64,000 nt of DNA from an uncultured beta proteobacterium (GTDB lineage Bacteria; Pseudomonadota; Gammaproteobacteria; Burkholderiales; Burkholderiaceae): contig CAIJNI010000040.1 of assembly GCA_903821995.1 (NCBI GenBank), forward strand, positions 186,001 through 250,000, in the 5' to 3' direction. The notes under the pieces were generated by a model. That model was not told the DNA's origin and did no database searches. It saw only the letters and a list, made by a program, of their open reading frames with translations. Each line of letters begins with the position of its first letter. Positions within the stretch are counted from its first letter, which is position 1. Made by a program: the position numbers and the translations under genes. Shown here piece after piece: positions 19,044 to 28,745 of this stretch.

Positions 19044-19113
19044 TAGCAATAGGGAGCTTTCAAAGTAATAAAGATAATGCAAGTTTTTTTTGATTGGTTA
19101 GAATCTAAGTATC

Positions 19114-20127
19114 ATGGATAAAAGATCCCGCGAACTTTTAAAAACCCTCATCGAAAGATATATATCGGAGGGGCAGCCCGTTGGCTCAAGAACACTATCA
19201 CGCCACTCTGGGCTTGATCTATCGGCAGCAACGGTTAGAAATGTAATGGCTGATCTTGAAGAGATGGGATTTGTGACAAGTCCCCACACTTCTGCTGGGA
19301 GAATCCCAACACCAAGAGGTTATCGACTATTTGTAGACACCATGCTCACAATTCAACCTTTGGAAGAATTGGCCACTCGGGAGGCTATTGAAGAGATTCA
19401 GCCAGATTCACCACAAAGGGTGATTCAAGCTGCCGCACAAGTGCTCTCAAACTTATCTTCCTTTGCGGGGGTTGTCATGACGCCCAAAGGCTCTCAGCTT
19501 TTCCGTCAGATTGAGTTTTTGCGATTATCCGAAAAGAGGATTTTACTTATCTTGGTTACGCCGCAGGGTGATGTGCAAAATCGAATTTTAATGACGGAAC
19601 GGGATTTTTCTTCATCGCAATTAATTGAAGCGGCAAATTACATTAATGCTAATTTTGCAGGACTGGACTTTGAATCCGTGCGCCAACGTTTACGATTAGA
19701 GCTTGATGGGCTCCGGCAAGACATTACTGGTTTAATGCAAATGGCAGTTGAGGCCAGCTCAAATGCCCTTAAAGTTCCTGATGAAAATGTAATTATTTCA
19801 GGAGAAAAAAAATTGCTTGATGTGGGTGATTTAACCTCTGATATGGATAAAATCAAGCGCCTATTTCAAGTTTTTGAGCACAAAACATCTCTTATGCAGC
19901 TTTTAGATGTTTCAAGTCGGGCTAAAGGTGTACAAATATACATTGGCGGGGAAAGTGATTTGGTACCCATAGAGGGTATGGCTGTAATTGCCGCCCCCTA
20001 TCAAGTTAACGGAATAGTAGTTGGAACCCTTGGTGTTATTGGACCAACTCGGATGGCATATGAGCGCGTTATTCCTATTGTTGATATCACTGCTAAACTT
20101 TTAACTAGTGCGTTAAGTCAGAGTTAA
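19114..20127 (+). CDS. hrcA: Heat-inducible transcription repressor HrcA
   Basis: Repressor of heat-shock genes that binds the CIRCE inverted repeat and is kept active by GroEL. The N-terminal winged helix begins with [20 protein letters not shown] and continues through [18 protein letters not shown]. 337 residues is normal. A TAGAAT hexamer ends 9 bases upstream, so any leader would be very short. It heads the hrcA-hemH-grpE-dnaK-dnaJ cluster. No CIRCE sequence was seen in the window, so its targets (probably groESL) lie elsewhere. Confidence 0.94.
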   Translation: MDKRSRELLKTLIERYISEGQPVGSRTLSRHSGLDLSAATVRNVMADLEEMGFVTSPHTSAGRIPTPRGYRLFVDTMLTIQPLEELATREAIEEIQPDSPQRVIQAAAQVLSNLSSFAGVVMTPKGSQLFRQIEFLRLSEKRILLILVTPQGDVQNRILMTERDFSSSQLIEAANYINANFAGLDFESVRQRLRLELDGLRQDITGLMQMAVEASSNALKVPDENVIISGEKKLLDVGDLTSDMDKIKRLFQVFEHKTSLMQLLDVSSRAKGVQIYIGGESDLVPIEGMAVIAAPYQVNGIVVGTLGVIGPTRMAYERVIPIVDITAKLLTSALSQS

Positions 20128-20153
20128 ATCTATACAAATCAAGAAAGTTAGTT

Positions 20154-21287
20154 GTGAAAAGTCAAAATATTCAACCTGCCCAAGCACATCAAAGTGCCTC
20201 AAAAGTAGGTGTTTTACTGGTCAATTTAGGAACACCTAATGCACCTACTGCCAGAGCAGTGCGACCTTATTTAAAGCAATTTCTATCCGATAGGAGGGTA
20301 GTTGAAATCCCAAGAGTAATTTGGTGGTTTATCCTAAATTGCATCATTTTGCCAATACGTTCAGGGGCTTCGGCCAAAAAATATCAATTAGTTTGGATTG
20401 ACGGTGTTGACGGAGGATCACCCTTATTTGTGCACTCAAAAAAGCAAGCGGAGTTACTAGGGGAAACATTTAAAAATAACAAACAAGATGGCGTATTAGT
20501 TAAATTGGCTATGAGATATGGTGCGCCGGGAATTGAAAGTGTCATGAAGGAAATGGGTGCAGAAGGGGTTAAGAAAATTTTAGTTCTCCCGCTTTACCCG
20601 CAATACTCTGCTACAACATCAGCTTCGACTTTTGATGAGGTTTTTAGAGTTTTAATGCAATGGCGTGATCAACCGGGTTTAAGGATTGTTAGAAATTACC
20701 ATGATCATCCTCTGTACATTGCCGCACTGAAGAGGCAAGTTGAAAAGTATTGGGAAAATAACGGGCGTCCTAATTTTGACGCAGGTGATAAATTGATTAT
20801 GTCATTTCATGGAGTGCCAAAAAGAACTTTAGACTTAGGTGACCCTTATCATTGTGAGTGCCATAAAACCGGAAGATTATTAAGAGAAGCATTAGGCTTA
20901 ACAAGTCAAGAAGCGCTGACAACGTTTCAATCTCGTTTTGGAAAAGCTGAGTGGCTTAAACCTTATACAGCTCCTACCCTTGAGCTACTAGGGAATAATG
21001 GAATTAAGCGGGTGGATCTATTTTGCCCAGGCTTTCCAGCGGATTGTTTAGAAACACTTGAGGAAATAGCTATGGAAGGTCAGCACATTTATAAAATGGC
21101 TGGGGGTGAAAGTTACCATACAATTCCCTGTTTAAATGATTCAAGTGAATGGATTACAGCACTTAATGGCATTGCTCTTGAAAATCTTCAAGGTTGGAAT
21201 TTACAAGCCGAATCAAGTGATGTAGTAATCAATCGCAAAAAATACATCAAAGAGTTAGAAGAGGGTGACACTAGACTATCAAATTAA
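20154..21287 (+). CDS. hemH: Ferrochelatase
   Basis: Inserts ferrous iron into protoporphyrin IX, the last step of haem synthesis. The N-terminal GVLLVNLGTPNAP, the catalytic histidine H219 in MSFHGVPKRT, and the C-terminal FCPGFPADCLETLEEI with its active-site glutamate are visible. 377 residues. The start is GTG, preceded by an AAGAAAG stretch that may serve as ribosome-binding site. It lies 26 bases after hrcA and is probably co-transcribed with it. The hrcA-hemH-grpE order occurs in other beta-proteobacteria. Confidence 0.94.
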   Translation: MKSQNIQPAQAHQSASKVGVLLVNLGTPNAPTARAVRPYLKQFLSDRRVVEIPRVIWWFILNCIILPIRSGASAKKYQLVWIDGVDGGSPLFVHSKKQAELLGETFKNNKQDGVLVKLAMRYGAPGIESVMKEMGAEGVKKILVLPLYPQYSATTSASTFDEVFRVLMQWRDQPGLRIVRNYHDHPLYIAALKRQVEKYWENNGRPNFDAGDKLIMSFHGVPKRTLDLGDPYHCECHKTGRLLREALGLTSQEALTTFQSRFGKAEWLKPYTAPTLELLGNNGIKRVDLFCPGFPADCLETLEEIAMEGQHIYKMAGGESYHTIPCLNDSSEWITALNGIALENLQGWNLQAESSDVVINRKKYIKELEEGDTRLSN

Positions 21288-21300
21288 AAAAACATACACT

Positions 21301-21328
21301 CTTGAATTTAAAAGTAATGCCCAAATAT
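21301..21328 (+). promoter_or_regulatory. Sigma-32 (RpoH)-type heat-shock promoter for grpE
   Basis: CTTGAA at 21301-21306 matches the sigma-32 -35 element. CCCAAATAT at 21320-21328 resembles its -10 (CCCCATnT), with 13 bases between. It lies just after hemH and some 45 bases before the grpE start, exactly where a heat-shock promoter for grpE-dnaK-dnaJ would be expected. Confidence 0.65.
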
Positions 21329-21374
21329 AAGAAATAGTGCAAAGTATTACAACAATTTAACATAAGTGATTGAA

Positions 21375-21911
21375 ATGAATCAAGAAAACCCTAATCTAGA
21401 AGAGAATTTGGAGCCAACAAGTGCTGAAAAAGAGGTTGAAGCTCAAAGCGAGTTATCTTTAGAAGAAGAAATTAAAAATTTAAAGCAACTCGTATCAGAC
21501 TCACAAGATGCATTTTTAAGAGCTAAGGCAGAAGGTGAGAACATTCGTCGCCGCGCTATAGATGATGTATCAAAGGCGCATAAGTTTGCAGTAGAGTCTT
21601 TTGCGGAAGAATTATTGCCTGTTGTAGATAGTATGTATGCTGCCATTGCGCATCATAGTGAGGATGCAGTGAAATTGCGAGAAGGTGTAGAACTTACATT
21701 AAAGCAATTACTTAATGCTTTTGAGAAAAGTCGGGTCCAAGAAATTAACCCTGAAAATGGAACAAAGTTTGATCCTCATCACCATCAAGCAATCTCGATG
21801 GTTCCCTCTGAACAAGAGGCGAACACGGTTGTCACTGTTTTGCAGCGCGGATTTCTAATTGCTGACCGGGTTTTAAGGCCAGCTTTAGTCACAGTGAGTC
21901 AGCCAAAATAA
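21375..21911 (+). CDS. grpE: Nucleotide exchange factor GrpE
   Basis: Releases ADP from DnaK in the DnaK-DnaJ-GrpE chaperone cycle. An acidic N-terminal stretch is followed by a long coiled coil (about residues 25-90, with [13 protein letters not shown]). The C-terminal beta domain shows [11 protein letters not shown] and [12 protein letters not shown]. The ATG at 21375 gives 178 residues; a GTG three codons upstream (21366) cannot be excluded, and neither has a clear Shine-Dalgarno. It is preceded by a sigma-32-like promoter and followed by dnaK after about 80 bases. Confidence 0.93.
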   Translation: MNQENPNLEENLEPTSAEKEVEAQSELSLEEEIKNLKQLVSDSQDAFLRAKAEGENIRRRAIDDVSKAHKFAVESFAEELLPVVDSMYAAIAHHSEDAVKLREGVELTLKQLLNAFEKSRVQEINPENGTKFDPHHHQAISMVPSEQEANTVVTVLQRGFLIADRVLRPALVTVSQPK

Positions 21912-21994
21912 CAAAATAAAAAACTCAAGCTCTTGTATTCGTTAGAAAAGACACTATTTATTTGATATAAAACACTTTAAGTAAGGACTTAAAA

Positions 21995-23935
21995 ATGGCA
22001 AAGATTATTGGAATTGATTTAGGAACAACAAATTCATGTGTATCAGTAATGGAGGGTAATACTCCAAAAGTGATAGAAAACTCCGAAGGAACAAGAACAA
22101 CACCTTCGATTATTGCTTACATGGAAGATGGTGAAATTTTAGTAGGTGCGCCGGCTAAAAGACAATCTGTTACGAATCCAAGAAATACGCTATATGCAGT
22201 TAAACGATTAATTGGTCGTAAGTTTCAAGAAAAGGAAGTTCAAAAAGACATAGATTTGATGCCTTACACAATTGCAAGAGCTGACAATGGAGATGCATGG
22301 GTAGAGGTGCGTGGGAAAAAAATGGCTCCTCCACAAATTTCAGCTGAAGTTTTAAGAAAAATGAAAAAAACAGCTGAAGATTATCTCGGAGAAGAAGTAA
22401 CTGAAGCTGTTATTACAGTACCAGCCTATTTTAATGATAGTCAGCGTCAAGCGACTAAGGATGCCGGAAGAATTGCTGGGCTTGACGTAAAGCGCATTAT
22501 TAATGAGCCGACTGCAGCTGCCCTAGCTTTTGGACTAGATAAACAAGATAAGCGCGATAGAAAAATCGCTGTTTATGACTTAGGCGGCGGAACCTTTGAC
22601 GTATCAATTATTGAAATTGCAGACGTTGATGGAGAAAAACAATTTGAAGTTTTATCAACCAATGGCGATACATTTTTGGGGGGTGAAGATTTTGATCAAA
22701 GAATTATTGATTTTATTATTACCGAGTTCAAAAAAGACCAAGGTGTTGATTTAAGTAAAGATGTACTTGCATTACAGCGTTTAAAAGAGTCCGCTGAAAA
22801 AGCCAAAATTGAACTATCTTCAAGCCAGCAAACAGAAATTAACCTGCCGTATATTACGGCTGATGCTTCAGGGCCAAAGCATTTAAACATCAAGATGACG
22901 CGTGCAAAATTAGAATCTCTTGTGGATGATTTAATTAGTAGAACCATTGAGCCATGTCGTACAGCGATCAAGGATGCTGGTGTTTCTTTGACTGATATAC
23001 ATGATGTTATCTTGGTTGGTGGTATGACTCGCATGCCTAAAGTCCAAGAAAAAGTTAAAGAATTTTTTGGTCAAGAGCCACGTAAGGATGTGAACCCTGA
23101 CGAGGCAGTTGCTGTAGGAGCTGCCATACAAGGATCAGTTTTGTCTGGTGACCGTACAGATGTCTTGTTGCTTGATGTAACCCCACTATCTTTAGGTATT
23201 GAAACTTTGGGTGGAGTGATGACGAAGATGATCACAAAAAACACAACTATCCCAACGAAGCATGCTCAAGTATTTTCAACTGCCGAAGATAATCAGCCTG
23301 CTGTGACTATTAAAGTTTTCCAAGGTGAGCGTGAAATGGCTGTTGCAAATAAAACTTTGGGCGAATTTAATCTCGAGGGAATTCCTCCTTCGAGCAGAGG
23401 AACCCCTCAAATTGAAGTTACTTTTGATATTGACGCAAACGGTATCTTGCATGTGGGAGCCAAAGATAAGGCAACTGGTAAAGAAAATAAGATAACGATT
23501 AAAGCTAATTCTGGATTGTCTGAAGATGAAATTCAGCGGATGGTTAAGGATGCAGAAGTCAATGCAGAAGAAGATCGTAAGCTTCGCGAAATGGTTGATG
23601 CCAAAAACACGGCTGAAGCCTTAGTTCACTCTACAAAAAAATCTTTAGAGGAATACGGGTCATCACTTGATGCGGGTGAAAAGGAAAAAATTGAAGCTGC
23701 ATTGAAAGATTTAGAGGAAGCGACTAAGTCAGGTGACAAAGCAACAATAGATGCCAAAACAGAAGAGCTTGGAAAAGTAAGTCAAAAGCTCGGCGAGAAG
23801 ATGTATGCAGCAATGGCTGAAAAAAATCAAGCTCAAGCACCTCACGAATCTAATGAGCCGCATCAAGAAACTGCAAGTTCTAAACCAAACGACGATAATG
23901 TTGTAGATGCAGATTTTAAAGAAGTGAAAAAATAA
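21995..23935 (+). CDS. dnaK: Chaperone DnaK (Hsp70)
   Basis: ATP-dependent Hsp70 chaperone. The ATPase domain has [17 protein letters not shown] at the N-terminus, [15 protein letters not shown] and [11 protein letters not shown]. The substrate domain includes [15 protein letters not shown]. The C-terminus ends with the conserved acidic tail DADFKEVKK. 646 residues is typical of beta-proteobacteria. AAGGAC upstream of the ATG is a good ribosome-binding site. The 83-base gap from grpE has no clear promoter or terminator, so co-transcription with grpE is likely. Confidence 0.97.
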   Translation: MAKIIGIDLGTTNSCVSVMEGNTPKVIENSEGTRTTPSIIAYMEDGEILVGAPAKRQSVTNPRNTLYAVKRLIGRKFQEKEVQKDIDLMPYTIARADNGDAWVEVRGKKMAPPQISAEVLRKMKKTAEDYLGEEVTEAVITVPAYFNDSQRQATKDAGRIAGLDVKRIINEPTAAALAFGLDKQDKRDRKIAVYDLGGGTFDVSIIEIADVDGEKQFEVLSTNGDTFLGGEDFDQRIIDFIITEFKKDQGVDLSKDVLALQRLKESAEKAKIELSSSQQTEINLPYITADASGPKHLNIKMTRAKLESLVDDLISRTIEPCRTAIKDAGVSLTDIHDVILVGGMTRMPKVQEKVKEFFGQEPRKDVNPDEAVAVGAAIQGSVLSGDRTDVLLLDVTPLSLGIETLGGVMTKMITKNTTIPTKHAQVFSTAEDNQPAVTIKVFQGEREMAVANKTLGEFNLEGIPPSSRGTPQIEVTFDIDANGILHVGAKDKATGKENKITIKANSGLSEDEIQRMVKDAEVNAEEDRKLREMVDAKNTAEALVHSTKKSLEEYGSSLDAGEKEKIEAALKDLEEATKSGDKATIDAKTEELGKVSQKLGEKMYAAMAEKNQAQAPHESNEPHQETASSKPNDDNVVDADFKEVKK

Positions 23936-23962
23936 TCAGTTTGTGTTTTTTAAGGACTTGTT

Positions 23963-25108
23963 TTGGCAACTAAACGTGATTTTTATGAAATTCTAGAGCT
24001 ACCGAAATCAGCTAGCGACGATCAGATTAAGAAGGCTTATCGTAAGCTAGCGATGAAGTTCCATCCAGATCGCAATCCCGGAAATAAAGAATCTGAGGAA
24101 AAATTCAAAGAGGCCAAAGAGGCCTATGAGATGCTTTCCGATCCACAGAAGAAGGCCGCTTATGACCAATATGGTCATAGTGGAGTTGATCCTAATATGG
24201 GTGGATTTGGTGGTGCGGGTGCTCAAGGATTCGGTGGTTTTGCAGATGCCTTTGGGGATATCTTTGGAGATGTCTTTGGCGGCGCTCGCGCTGGCGCTCA
24301 GGGTTCCCGAGGCGGCCCACAAGTTTATCGAGGTGGAGATCTACGATACTCTTTAGAAATTAGTTTAGAAGAGGCTGCTAGAGGGTATGAGACTCAAATT
24401 AGAGTACCTAGTTGGAATAATTGTGACTCCTGCGGGGGAAATGGCGCTGAGCCCGGTTCCAAGATTGAAACATGTACAACTTGCCATGGTCAAGGACAAG
24501 TCAGGATGTCTCAAGGTTTTTTCTCAATGCAACAAACCTGTCCAAAGTGCCGAGGAAATGGCAAATTTATACCTAAAGTGTGTAAAAAATGTTCTGGTGA
24601 GGGAAAAGTCAAATCACAGAAGACTTTAGAGGTAAAAATTCCTGCGGGAATTGACGATGGAATGCGGATTCGCTCAGCTGGCAATGGTGAGCCAGGAGTC
24701 AATAATGGGCCACCAGGGGACCTTTATGTAGAAGTTCACATCAAAGCTCACAATGTTTTCGAGCGAGAAGGCGATGACTTACATTGTAATATGCCAATCT
24801 CTTTTGCAACGGCTTGTTTAGGGGGAGAGATTGAAGTGCCAACCTTAGCTGGGAAAGCAACCTTCGAGGTCATTGAAGGCACTCAAACTGGCAGAACATT
24901 TCGACTCAAGGGTAAGGGCGTGAAGGGTCTTCGTTCGGCTGTTCCTGGCGATCTTTATATTCATGTGCAAATTGAGACTCCCGTAAAACTGACGGAAGGC
25001 CAACGTCAAATATTAAAAGATTTTGATAAAAGCTTAAAGGATGGCGGCCACAAACATAACCCTCATGAAAAAGGGTGGTTTGACCGTGTTAAAGGGTTCT
25101 TTAATTAA
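23963..25108 (+). CDS. dnaJ: Chaperone DnaJ (Hsp40)
   Basis: Co-chaperone that delivers substrates to DnaK and stimulates its ATPase. The J domain covers residues 1-70 with HPD at 34-36. It is followed by a Gly/Phe-rich linker, four CxxCxGxG zinc-finger repeats (first CDSCGGNG, last CKKCSGEG), and the C-terminal substrate domains. 381 residues. The start is TTG, preceded by AAGGAC at good spacing, and the conserved second residues ([10 protein letters not shown]) leave no better start. It ends the heat-shock cluster and is closed by a terminator. Confidence 0.96.
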   Translation: MATKRDFYEILELPKSASDDQIKKAYRKLAMKFHPDRNPGNKESEEKFKEAKEAYEMLSDPQKKAAYDQYGHSGVDPNMGGFGGAGAQGFGGFADAFGDIFGDVFGGARAGAQGSRGGPQVYRGGDLRYSLEISLEEAARGYETQIRVPSWNNCDSCGGNGAEPGSKIETCTTCHGQGQVRMSQGFFSMQQTCPKCRGNGKFIPKVCKKCSGEGKVKSQKTLEVKIPAGIDDGMRIRSAGNGEPGVNNGPPGDLYVEVHIKAHNVFEREGDDLHCNMPISFATACLGGEIEVPTLAGKATFEVIEGTQTGRTFRLKGKGVKGLRSAVPGDLYIHVQIETPVKLTEGQRQILKDFDKSLKDGGHKHNPHEKGWFDRVKGFFN

Positions 25109-25114
25109 AAGTGC

Positions 25115-25147
25115 AAAAAAAGGAGAGAAATCTGCTCTCCTTTTTTA
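25115..25147. terminator. Bidirectional terminator between dnaJ and panB
   Basis: GGAGAG (25122-25127) pairs with CTCTCC (25135-25140), flanked by an A run on the left and a T run on the right. It can therefore end both dnaJ (plus) and panB (minus) transcription. Confidence 0.88.
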
Positions 25148-25170
25148 ATATATTCCGAGATTTTAAAAAA

Positions 25171-26004
25171 TTAGGCAGATTTAAAGCAATGCTCGATAGC
25201 TGGGAATGTGCCAGCTTTAACTTCATCGATATAAAGTTTAATTGCCTTATCAATAGACCCAGTTGGCGTTAAAAAGTTTTTTACAAACTTAGGTTGACGC
25301 CCAGGGAAGGCCCCTAAAGCATCATGCATCACCAGCACTTGCCCTGAACAGTCTGGGCCGGCCCCAATGCCAATCGTTGGAATTTTTAAGGTTTCTGTAA
25401 TTTTTTTCCCTAGCGCAGAAGGAATTGCTTCTAGAACAAGCATTTGTGCTCCTGATTTTTCAAGGGCTATGGCATCGCTAAGCATGAGATCAGCACTCTC
25501 CTGAGATTTACCCTGAACTTTGAACCCACCTAAAGTATTGACCGATTGAGGTGTTAAGCCAAGATGCGCACAAACTGGTATCCCTTGATCTACTAAGTGC
25601 GAAATAATTGGCACAAGGCGAAGGCCACCTTCAAGCTTAATCATATGAGCTCCAGCCTGCATTAACTGAGCTGCATTTTTAGTGGCTTGGGTGGCATCTC
25701 CATATGAAGCAAATGGCATATCAGAAATCAAAAATGCTCTGTAGATTGCGCGGGCTACACAGCTTGTATGATAGGCAACATCATTGATTGTGACAGGAAT
25801 TGTTGACTTGTGACCTTGAATTACATTCCCTAAAGAGTCGCCTACAAGAATTATTTCTATCCCAGCTTGATCAAATAATGCAGCAAAGCTTGAGTCGTAG
25901 GCTGTTAGAACTGTGATTTTTTCACCACTCACTCGCATTTTTTGAAAATGAGAAATTGTTAAGGGTGAAACTAAAGAAGGATTGGATGGGTCAATGTAGC
26001 TCAT
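25171..26004 (-). CDS. panB: 3-methyl-2-oxobutanoate hydroxymethyltransferase
   Basis: Makes ketopantoate from 2-oxoisovalerate and methylene-tetrahydrofolate, the first step of pantothenate synthesis. Family motifs include KITVLTAYDSSFA, the metal aspartate region LVGDSLGNVIQGH, the catalytic-site segment MLVLEAIPS, and IGIGAGPDCSGQVLV. 277 residues, slightly longer than E. coli PanB. It is last in the minus-strand series with folK about 60 bases upstream and shares a bidirectional terminator with dnaJ. Confidence 0.95.
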   Translation of the reverse strand: MSYIDPSNPSLVSPLTISHFQKMRVSGEKITVLTAYDSSFAALFDQAGIEIILVGDSLGNVIQGHKSTIPVTINDVAYHTSCVARAIYRAFLISDMPFASYGDATQATKNAAQLMQAGAHMIKLEGGLRLVPIISHLVDQGIPVCAHLGLTPQSVNTLGGFKVQGKSQESADLMLSDAIALEKSGAQMLVLEAIPSALGKKITETLKIPTIGIGAGPDCSGQVLVMHDALGAFPGRQPKFVKNFLTPTGSIDKAIKLYIDEVKAGTFPAIEHCFKSA

Positions 26005-26062
26005 GGTTTAAATAAAGTTCTATAAGAATATGACTATAAACCACTTATCGTGAGATGTTTAA

Positions 26063-26572
26063 TTAATGAGCATCCCGAGTGAGGGGACATTGGACGCCTA
26101 AAATTTTCTCGATCTTCTGCCAGGATAATTCAGCGACCTTATTTTTAAGTTTCCCAATGCTTGGTAGTTCAATTTCCTCATCAAGTTCTAATAATGGAAG
26201 TAAAACGAATAATCTTTCAGAGATTTTTGGATGGGGGATAGTTAAGTCTGGATTATGCTGTTGAAGGTTATCGTAGGTCAAAATGTCAATATCAAGTGTA
26301 CGAGGAGCATTTTCATAAGGACGTTCGCGACCAAATCGCTGCTCAATGGATTGACAAACTCTTAGGAGAGAAAAAGGATCAAGCTCGGTTAAAACCGAAA
26401 TGACATTATTGACATAGTCGCCACCTGCTGCATCAACGGGGGCACTTTTATAAAAGCAACTTTTCGAGCTGATTTTAATTTGAGGAAGTTGCGCAAAACA
26501 AATAACCGCGTCAGTGAGTATTTGTTTTGAATCTCCAACATTACCACCCAGTCCAATGAAGGCTTGTGCCAT
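26063..26572 (-). CDS. folK: 6-hydroxymethyl-7,8-dihydropterin pyrophosphokinase
   Basis: Transfers pyrophosphate from ATP to hydroxymethyl-dihydropterin in folate synthesis. The motifs FIGLGGNVGDS, RFGRERPYENAPRTLDIDIL and LTIPHPKISERLFVL are diagnostic. The frame is open further upstream, but the ATG at 26572 gives 169 residues beginning MAQAFIGLGGN, normal for FolK, with AAAGG 9 bases before it. It lies between pcnB and panB; pcnB-folK neighbourhood is widespread in proteobacteria. Confidence 0.94.
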   Translation of the reverse strand: MAQAFIGLGGNVGDSKQILTDAVICFAQLPQIKISSKSCFYKSAPVDAAGGDYVNNVISVLTELDPFSLLRVCQSIEQRFGRERPYENAPRTLDIDILTYDNLQQHNPDLTIPHPKISERLFVLLPLLELDEEIELPSIGKLKNKVAELSWQKIEKILGVQCPLTRDAH

Positions 26573-26622
26573 AGTTTTTGTGCCTTTGTAAATCAATTGA
26601 CAACCTATACTCTATACAAATT

Positions 26623-28050
26623 TTATAAAGTTTGCTTGTCAGCTTCTTGAATTTCGAGTGCAGCTTTATTTTTAGGACCTCTCCTACGTCTTCTTCTAGA
26701 TTTACCAGCGCTATTAGCCGTAGATGAAGTAGGTTCTTTTTTTGCTTCTTCAATGAGTGAGTCTTTACCTGCATCATCTGCACTTTGAAAGTCTTCCCAC
26801 CATTTTGAAAGGCTGACAGGGAGCTCTCCGCTTTCACAACGTAGGGCTAGGAAATCAAATCCAGCGCGGAAGCGAGGGGATTCAAGTAATCGAAAGGGCA
26901 TGCGCCCCACTCTTTTTTCAAAACGAGGTTGCAAGTTCCAAATTTCTCGCATATCAGTTTCAAAGCGTCTTTGAATTGCGAAAACCTCTCTTTGATTTGC
27001 TAAAACGTGATCGATAGCATCTTGTAGTGCAACGATGTAGGGTTTACCAGTGTTATGAATTTCTTCCCATTGTTGATTAACTTCATGCCACAGCAAAGAT
27101 GCAAATAAAAATCCGGGAGAAATTGTTTTTCCAGCTAACACTCGTTGATCTGTTCTCTCTAAAGCTATCTTAGCAAAACTCATTTTTTGAGATTCTTCTT
27201 GATGCAGAATTGCGTCAAGCATTGGTAAAAAACCATCTCCAAGTCCAACGGCTTTTAATGCTTCTAATGAAGACCAGGAGTGACCGGACATTAATAATTT
27301 AAGCATCTCATCAAAAAGACGTGCTTTAGGAACGTCATGTATTAATGAGGCAAGTTTATGAATCGGATTTAATGTTTTATCTTCAATAGAAAAGCCAGTC
27401 TTCGCAGCAAATCTAACTGCTCTTAGCATGCGAACGGGATCTTCCCTATATCTTTGAGCAGGATCGCCAATAATCCTAAGTTCTCTGTCTAAGATATCTT
27501 GAAATCCGTTGTGGTAGTCATGCACTAATTCAGAAAGAGGATCGTAATACATCGCATTGATGGTGAAGTCTCTCCTCGCAGCATCTTCTTCTTGGCTACC
27601 CCAAACATTATCTCGAAGGATACGTCCGCTTTCTGCTATATGTTCGCCTTCTTCAAGAGTGGCGCGAAATGTAGTTACTTCAATAATTTCAGGTTTTTCC
27701 CTTGAGCCACTTGATTGATAAAAAGTGACATGGATAATTTGGAAGCGCTTACCAATAAGCCGCGATCGTTTAAATAAAACTTGAACTTGTTCGGGTGTTG
27801 CATTAGTAGCCACATCAAAATCTTTAGGGGCTATCCCAAGGAGAAGATCCCTTACCGCGCCACCAACGATATATGCCTTATAACCGGCCTTCTGAAGATT
27901 TTCGATAACCTTAATAGCATTTTTAGAAATCAGTTCAAGCTTGATTTGATGCGTCTTTTTGGGGATGATTTTGAATGCTTGTGTCTTTTTTAAAGAGCTT
28001 GATTTTTTACGTGGCGCGCCTAAGATCCGGCGGATAAATTGATTAATCAT
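26623..28050 (-). CDS. pcnB: Poly(A) polymerase I
   Basis: Adds 3' poly(A) tails to RNA and marks it for decay. The nucleotidyltransferase core shows YIVGGAVRDLLLG and the metal aspartates in DFDVATNATPEQV, followed by RRDFTINAMYYDP and the RNA-binding RYREDPVRMLRAVRFAAK. The C-terminus carries an arginine-rich tail (SRRRRRRGPKN). A basic N-terminal extension precedes the core, as in PcnB rather than CCA-adding enzymes. 475 residues. The start overlaps the HAD phosphatase stop by 4 bases. Confidence 0.93.
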   Translation of the reverse strand: MINQFIRRILGAPRKKSSSLKKTQAFKIIPKKTHQIKLELISKNAIKVIENLQKAGYKAYIVGGAVRDLLLGIAPKDFDVATNATPEQVQVLFKRSRLIGKRFQIIHVTFYQSSGSREKPEIIEVTTFRATLEEGEHIAESGRILRDNVWGSQEEDAARRDFTINAMYYDPLSELVHDYHNGFQDILDRELRIIGDPAQRYREDPVRMLRAVRFAAKTGFSIEDKTLNPIHKLASLIHDVPKARLFDEMLKLLMSGHSWSSLEALKAVGLGDGFLPMLDAILHQEESQKMSFAKIALERTDQRVLAGKTISPGFLFASLLWHEVNQQWEEIHNTGKPYIVALQDAIDHVLANQREVFAIQRRFETDMREIWNLQPRFEKRVGRMPFRLLESPRFRAGFDFLALRCESGELPVSLSKWWEDFQSADDAGKDSLIEEAKKEPTSSTANSAGKSRRRRRRGPKNKAALEIQEADKQTL

Positions 28051-28745
28051 TGGAATAGATTAATCATTTGCCATGATCGCTCGATAGCTAAATTTTTCAG
28101 ACGTAGATCAGGGTTTGTCGCAATAGGGTTGGATACAATTTCTAGGAGAGGTAAATCATTCATAGAGTCAGTATAAAAGGTACTTTGAGAAAATGTTGAT
28201 AAATCATAACCAAGGCCATTTAACCAATTTTTGACATTAAACACCTTGCCTTGTTGAAAGTTGGGTAAACCTTTGACTTTCCCAGTAAAGACAAGTCCCG
28301 ATGGGTCTTCCTTGAGTTCAGGCTCTGTAGCAACTAGATGCGGGATATGAAATAAATCCACTATGGGGCGTGTTACAAAGCTATTTGTCGCTGTGACCAC
28401 GCAGCATAAATCACCTTTGCTGATATGCATACTGACCAGATCTAAGGCTTCTGGTCTTAAGCAGGGCTGAATCACTTCCTTAATAAATTGAGATCTCCAA
28501 GATAATAATGTCTTCATTGGATGGGCTGCTAGTGGTTTTAGAGCAAATGCCAAGAACTCATTAATATCTAGGACTCCACCTACATATTCTTTATAAAAGC
28601 GTTCGTTCTCGCTTTCGTAAATATGGCGGTCAACTACACCAAGCTTTACTAAAAAGTTTCCCCACTCTCGATCGCTATCGATTGGAAGGAGTGTTTGGTC
28701 TAAATCAAAAAGGGTAATTTGTTGTGGAGGTCGTTGGATATTCAA
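28047..28745 (-). CDS. HAD-IB family phosphatase (SerB-like)
   Basis: Haloacid-dehalogenase-fold hydrolase. The nucleophile motif is LFDLDQTLLPIDS at residues 12-24. Motif II is probably in CVVTATNSFVTRP, and the C-terminal motif is FYTDSMNDLPLLE. The layout matches the HAD-IB (phosphoserine phosphatase-like) subgroup, whose substrates vary, so a specific substrate is not claimed. 232 residues. It overlaps hda (4 bases) and pcnB (4 bases), so it is translated within the hda-HAD-pcnB unit. Confidence 0.87.
   Translation of the reverse strand: MNIQRPPQQITLFDLDQTLLPIDSDREWGNFLVKLGVVDRHIYESENERFYKEYVGGVLDINEFLAFALKPLAAHPMKTLLSWRSQFIKEVIQPCLRPEALDLVSMHISKGDLCCVVTATNSFVTRPIVDLFHIPHLVATEPELKEDPSGLVFTGKVKGLPNFQQGKVFNVKNWLNGLGYDLSTFSQSTFYTDSMNDLPLLEIVSNPIATNPDLRLKNLAIERSWQMINLFQ

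Noticed and set aside
19029..19082. Longer nadK start 18 codons upstream
   Set aside because: The added segment is hydrophobic and unlike NAD kinases, and the ATG at 19028 follows a promoter-like extended -10.
19083..22000. CIRCE operator near hrcA, grpE or dnaK
   Set aside because: I looked for TTAGCACTC-N9-GAGTGCTAA and found no copy; TAGCACTT near 9500 has no second arm.
23963..23965. dnaJ lacking an ATG as a sign of a broken start
   Set aside because: TTG with AAGGAC at normal spacing precedes the conserved N-terminus, so it is an ordinary alternative start.
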